From Polytrichum commune (lineage: Eukaryota > Streptophyta > Polytrichopsida > Polytrichales > Polytrichaceae): a DNA stretch of 64,000 bases. This document shows, piece after piece, positions 62,001 through 64,000 of the stretch. Every line of letters starts with the position of its first letter. The stretch's first letter is position 1. A model generated the notes under the pieces. It was given only the letters and a program-made list of their open reading frames with translations, had not been told where the DNA came from and did no database searches. The translations under genes and the position numbers were made by a program. Where the stretch lies: positions 39,635,554-39,699,553 of the forward strand of contig OX485803.1 in NCBI GenBank assembly GCA_950295325.1, in the 5' to 3' direction.

Positions 62001-62949
62001 AATCCTAAGCGACAGGGACGCTAGATTCACAAGTAGGTTTTGGGATGCATTGCATGGTCTTTTGGGGACAAGGTTGGCCATGTCCACCGCATTCCATCCT
62101 CAAAATGATGGGCAGACGGAATGGGTAAACCGTATCCTGGAGGATATGTTGCGGCATTATGCCAACCCAGTGCAAGATGATTGGGATGAATTCCTTGCAG
62201 TAGTTGAATTTGCATATAATAGCTCGTGGCAAGAGTCTGTACGGAATACTCCGTTTGTCCTGAACTATGGTCAGCAACCCCGGATACCAATTAGTGGGAA
62301 CAGCAGGTGTCAAATCCCTACTGCGCATAATTTTGTCGAGCATATGACACATGTGATTGGCGAGGCCAATAAACATCTCATTGCTGCGCAACAACAACAA
62401 AAGTTCTATGCTGACAAGAATCGACGAGAGGTCTCGTTTGAAGTGGACCAGTAAGTGCTAGTAAGTACTGCCAACATTAAGTTGAAGGTCCCATGAGCTC
62501 GAAAGCTTTTACCAAGGTAGATTGGCCCATTTCGGGTGGTACAAAGGATAGGGGTGGTAGCATACCGCGTGCAACTGCCAGATACATTTAAGATCCACGA
62601 TGTCTTTCATGTGTCGCTTCTTAGGCCTTATGTGGTCGATGGCAGGGTACAGCCTCCCCCTCTGCCAGTCTTTGAGGAAGATGCATTTTATGAAGTAGAA
62701 CGCGTGCTTTTACACAAAGATAGAGGGTCTCGTTCTCGCCCCAAGAAATTCTATCTTATCAAATGGCTTGGATATGCACTTGAGCATAATTTATGGGAGC
62801 CCGAATGCAACTTGAGTGTAGAAGTCCTCAAGGAGTACTGGGATACGGTAGCAAAGTTTGAGGACAGACTTACATGCCATGGTGTTAAGCGTGACCGCGA
62901 AGCCCCAGCTGCGCAAAAACGTTTGAGGTGGAAGGTATCTTCGGGGTAG
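59005..62949 (+). pseudogene. pol: pol of the Ty3/gypsy element: PR-RT-RNaseH-IN-chromodomain, multiply broken
   Basis: All parts lie in one frame, interrupted by stops at about 59380, 59512, 60136, 61309, 62452, 62494 and 62515. Domains in order: aspartic protease (LMDSAT with a stop inside the active-site block), reverse transcriptase from about 60000 (first catalytic Asp in FLSLDLAQGY intact), RNase H (VSDASLFGAG, VTDHNPL), integrase with HHCC zinc finger (SGHVG ... CEICQ) and DDE core (MDFISGL, SDRDARF, Glu in QTEWVNRILED), then a C-terminal chromodomain (FYLIKWLGY, WEPE). The RT YxDD box reads YLND, losing a catalytic Asp. The chromodomain places it among chromoviruses, which often steer integration into heterochromatin. 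Confidence 0.93.
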
Positions 62950-63146
62950 ACGCCTTCTGTTCTTTCATGCTTGCACACGATCCTATAAATGGGGTGTTAT
63001 TATTAACTTGTTTCACCCTGCCAATTGACATGGAGCATGGTACAGATACAGATCCCATGACTCGCTTAAATTAGTGGTGGTCTTGACTATATTTGTCTTG
63101 ATGCACTACGATTTGGGATAATTCATGAACGCGGACGTTCATTTCT

Positions 63147-63157
63147 AAGTGGGGAGG
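63147..63157 (+). other. Polypurine tract
   Basis: AAGTGGGGAGG, directly before the 3' LTR; the expected plus-strand primer site. Confidence 0.85.
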
Positions 63158-63507
63158 TGTATAACGTGCATTACATATTTATTGTTTATTGTTTATTTAC
63201 AACCTCTCATTCAACTAGGACTCCTTTACTAGAAGACTAGAGGCGCTATCCTAAGTGCTTTAGCAGTCCTAAAGGTAAAGGGAGTTAACTAGTTGAAGCT
63301 ATGGTTTTACACTTGGTTCTACCTCGTAAGTAACGACCATTAGTTAAGTGCACTTAGAATTATCCTAAAGGCATGGAGGGAGAGCTTGCTAGCATATACT
63401 TAACTACTAGTTGGAGGTGGCTTCAACTCATAGTAGTATCTAGTATATAAGCTCTAAGGTTGGGAGGAACATGCCTCTTGAATCTCATAATATTTGAGAA
63501 CGTTACA
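63158..63507 (+). repeat. 3' LTR of the Ty3/gypsy element
   Basis: 350 bp. It starts TGTATAACG (a TA insertion relative to the 5' LTR) and ends CGTTACA. Eight of its nine substitutions relative to the 5' LTR are transitions. Confidence 0.95.
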
Positions 63508-64000
63508 CACATCTTGGTGGCCACTTCATAGTGAAATTTTACTTGGCTCATCACACTTTCACCTATCCTTTGCATACGAGCACGGTACAAAATATATGCA
63601 TTGACAAGAGATATATCTAATAAATGTAACAAAATTCTATGCCACCATTTGTGATCTCGTGTTTGTACAGAATAATTGCCCCGCAATTGATCTTGCACAT
63701 CTACTCCCCGCATGTAGTCTTGGTAATATACCAATGCGGGTGAGCAATGGATGTCTTTTACGGCATTTTTATGCCATCTGCCCACAAACATGTCATTTGT
63801 TGCATCTATGGGGAACATAGCCGTAGTCAAAATTGTCACCGGCTTGTTGTTAAGCCAAGTGACAGCGGCCAATTGATGTGATGCGTACATTCACCACCAC
63901 ATTGTACCACGAGGAACCGCTCTAACGGCTTTAGCCTTGTCAATTGTTTATGCACTTGGCTAACCTCGCTTATTGGTTCTACAAGTCCTAGTAGTTCTGA
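63508..64000 (-). pseudogene. piggyBac-type transposase fossil, central part, cut by the retrotransposon
   Basis: The minus-strand frame from 63890 to the LTR junction carries the DDE_Tnp_1_7 signature: LNNKPVTILTT, the GVDVQDQLRGNYSV block with its conserved Asp residues, KWWHRILLHLLDISLVNAYILY, and AR. Upstream (63890-64000) the similarity continues (TCRTNKRG) but with stop codons in frame. The sequence runs off the window edge. The retrotransposon inserted after the KM codons (ATGTG duplication on this strand); the C-terminal zinc-binding end is at 56930-57152. Confidence 0.85.

Larger units (their letters stand above)
57153..63507 (+). mobile_element. Ty3/gypsy chromovirus LTR retrotransposon, full length but decayed
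   Basis: 6355 bp bounded by CACAT target duplications (57148-57152 and 63508-63512). Order: 5' LTR, primer-binding site, leader, gag, then protease, RT, RNase H, integrase and chromodomain, polypurine tract, 3' LTR. This order, with integrase after RNase H and a chromodomain at the end, is typical of plant chromoviruses. Aligned by eye, the LTRs differ by 9 substitutions and one 2-base indel over ~350 bp, so the insertion is moderately old. Internal stop codons in gag and pol make it non-autonomous. Confidence 0.95.

Noticed and set aside
62005-62400. 131-codon minus-strand frame in the Ty3 element
   Set aside because: Antisense of the integrase region; no independent similarity.
1-64000. 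CRISPR arrays, bacterial-type operons, tRNA or rRNA genes
   Set aside because: None seen. The repeats present are transposon ends, tandem duplications or microsatellites. tRNA genes could be missed by eye.

Overview
The window is nuclear DNA from a land plant. Its genes have many introns with GT-AG junctions, two products carry organelle-targeting-type leaders, the proteins match plant families (UBA2, FLDH-like reductase, AP2/ERF, a chromodomain Ty3 element), and the spaces between genes are AT-rich and full of transposon remnants. One gene narrows the lineage. The gene at 39.3-44.8 kb encodes DNAAF11/LRRC6, an assembly factor for axonemal dynein that is kept only by lineages with motile cilia. 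Flowering plants and conifers have lost it, so I infer a bryophyte, lycophyte, fern, cycad or Ginkgo, that is, a plant with swimming sperm. I cannot name the species.

Genes, left to right. UBA2-type RNA-binding protein (4.6-9.6 kb, +, 6 exons). Single-exon plastid-type membrane protein (12.0-12.6 kb, -). A weak two-exon small-protein candidate (13.9-14.3 kb, +). FLDH-like farnesol dehydrogenase/extended SDR (14.6-17.3 kb, +, 5 exons). Organellar RsmI-type rRNA methyltransferase (19.5-23.6 kb, +, 9 exons). API5 (25.5-33.0 kb, -, 16 exons). DNAAF11 (39.3-44.8 kb, +, 11 exons, one GC-AG intron). Single-exon AP2/ERF factor (47.0-47.7 kb, -). I assembled the exon chains by hand. Reading phase is continuous across every junction, and each chain ends at a natural stop.

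Mobile DNA. A 6.36-kb Ty3/gypsy chromovirus (57153-63507, CACAT target duplication) lies inside an older piggyBac-type transposase fossil and splits it. A PIF/Harbinger transposase fossil (52.2-53.1 kb) sits next to its Myb/SANT partner fossil on the other strand (53.2-54.0 kb). There are four PIF/Harbinger-type MITEs in three terminal-repeat families, one 343-bp MITE with an 8-bp duplication in a UBA2 intron, a CACTA-like MITE, other inverted-repeat elements, and an unclassified 315-bp repeat in three copies, two of them in DNAAF11 introns. Local tandem duplications lie in API5 intron 2, upstream of API5, and upstream of (and including) the ERF start codon.

The genes do not form a pathway; they are ordinary independent plant loci. 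No CRISPR array, operon or defence system is present, and I saw no tRNA or rRNA gene. The most informative item is the ciliary gene in a plant context. The transposon layers give a relative insertion history.
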